Origin: Gemmatimonadota bacterium | GTDB lineage: Bacteria; Gemmatimonadota; Gemmatimonadetes; Gemmatimonadales; Gemmatimonadaceae | Length of the DNA stretch: 64,000 bases | Direction: 5' to 3' | NCBI GenBank assembly: GCA_040388625.1 | Contig: JAZKBK010000001.1 | Location: 248,001 to 312,000 of the forward strand | Shown: in pieces, positions 63,910 through 64,000 of the stretch | Layout of the letters: every line of letters begins with the position of its first letter | Numbering within the stretch: the stretch's first letter is position 1 | The notes under the pieces: generated by a model | Database searches by the model: none | Told to the model about the DNA's origin: nothing | The model's input: only the letters and a program-made list of their open reading frames with translations | Program-made: the position numbers and the translations under genes

Positions 63910-64000
63910 GATTCGTCTGGTGCGGGCAGTGGCGGGCTTTTCAGGTGTGGCATAACAAGATAAGCAGAATCAAAAAGCGGCCGGCCGGAACCTGTTTCGG
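63910..64000. other. Right-hand intergenic end of the window
   Basis: 91 bases upstream of the persulfide dioxygenase gene. It contains AAAGCGGCCGGCCG, a sequence also found in part at about 13493-13505 upstream of kup. I see no convincing promoter and no gene. Confidence 0.4.

Noticed and set aside
63978-63991. Shared GCGGCCGGCCG sequence upstream of kup and of the persulfide dioxygenase gene
   Set aside because: A short GC-rich palindrome is expected by chance at this base composition, and the flanks differ.

Overview
This 64 kb window is ordinary chromosome from a GC-rich Gram-negative bacterium. My best guess is a member of the Gemmatimonadota. The reasons are a VPS10/sortilin-type beta-propeller exoprotein, a DUF2911 protein, many exported proteins with signal peptides ending A-x-A-Q, lipoproteins, abundant PAS/GGDEF/EAL and hybrid-kinase signalling, and a coproporphyrin-type heme gene set. 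The taxonomy is inference. I see no rRNA, CRISPR array, prophage or complete insertion sequence. One tRNA gene, tRNA-Pro(GGG), is present.

Layout. 1-5.1 kb: an exported protein with an in-frame 12-bp tandem repeat, an M48 lipoprotein protease, a cytidylate-kinase-like protein, RidA overlapping a PLP threonine/serine dehydratase, and a Clp-N-domain protein. 5.2-8.4 kb: a NitT/TauT-type ABC importer made of a fused double permease and an ATPase with a C-terminal extra domain. 8.4-16 kb: an amine oxidase, a copper-delivery pair (SCO and PCuAC), the Kup K+ transporter, a DUF4173 membrane protein and ChdC/HemQ. 16-18.5 kb: an MBOAT O-acyltransferase with an SGNH-like partner. 18.6-19.9 kb: tRNA-Pro, a beta-propeller gene and a degenerate copy of the tRNA 3' part. 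20-31.7 kb: a GNAT enzyme, a PEBP protein, a hybrid histidine kinase, a CHY zinc finger, a TetR/MFS efflux pair, a DUF2911 protein and a two-component system.

31.8-40 kb is the most interesting stretch: an eight-gene heme biosynthesis operon on the minus strand, hemA-hemC-hemD-hemB-hemE-hemH(cpfC)-hemY(cgoX)-hemL, in which every neighbouring pair overlaps by 1-10 bases. Two enzymes in it appear to lack whole domains. HemC stops just before the cofactor-cysteine domain, and the HemY/CgoX protein lacks roughly 110-120 residues in the middle. HemA also departs from several consensus motifs. ChdC (HemQ), the last enzyme of the coproporphyrin-dependent route, lies about 16 kb away.

40-64 kb: a gamma-glutamyltransferase lipoprotein, PlsC, an aminotransferase/omega-amidase pair behind a terminator-bearing leader, an Arg/Asp heptad-repeat exported protein, an SDR enzyme, a PAS-GGDEF-EAL protein, a VPS10-type exoprotein, a ketopantoate-reductase-like enzyme, a VanZ-like protein, a LysM protein divergent from an XRE regulator/lytic transglycosylase operon, a DinB-like protein, an amidohydrolase, a type I ABC exporter and a persulfide dioxygenase-rhodanese fusion. 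Several gene ends carry long perfect hairpins of 8-23 bp without a T-tract.
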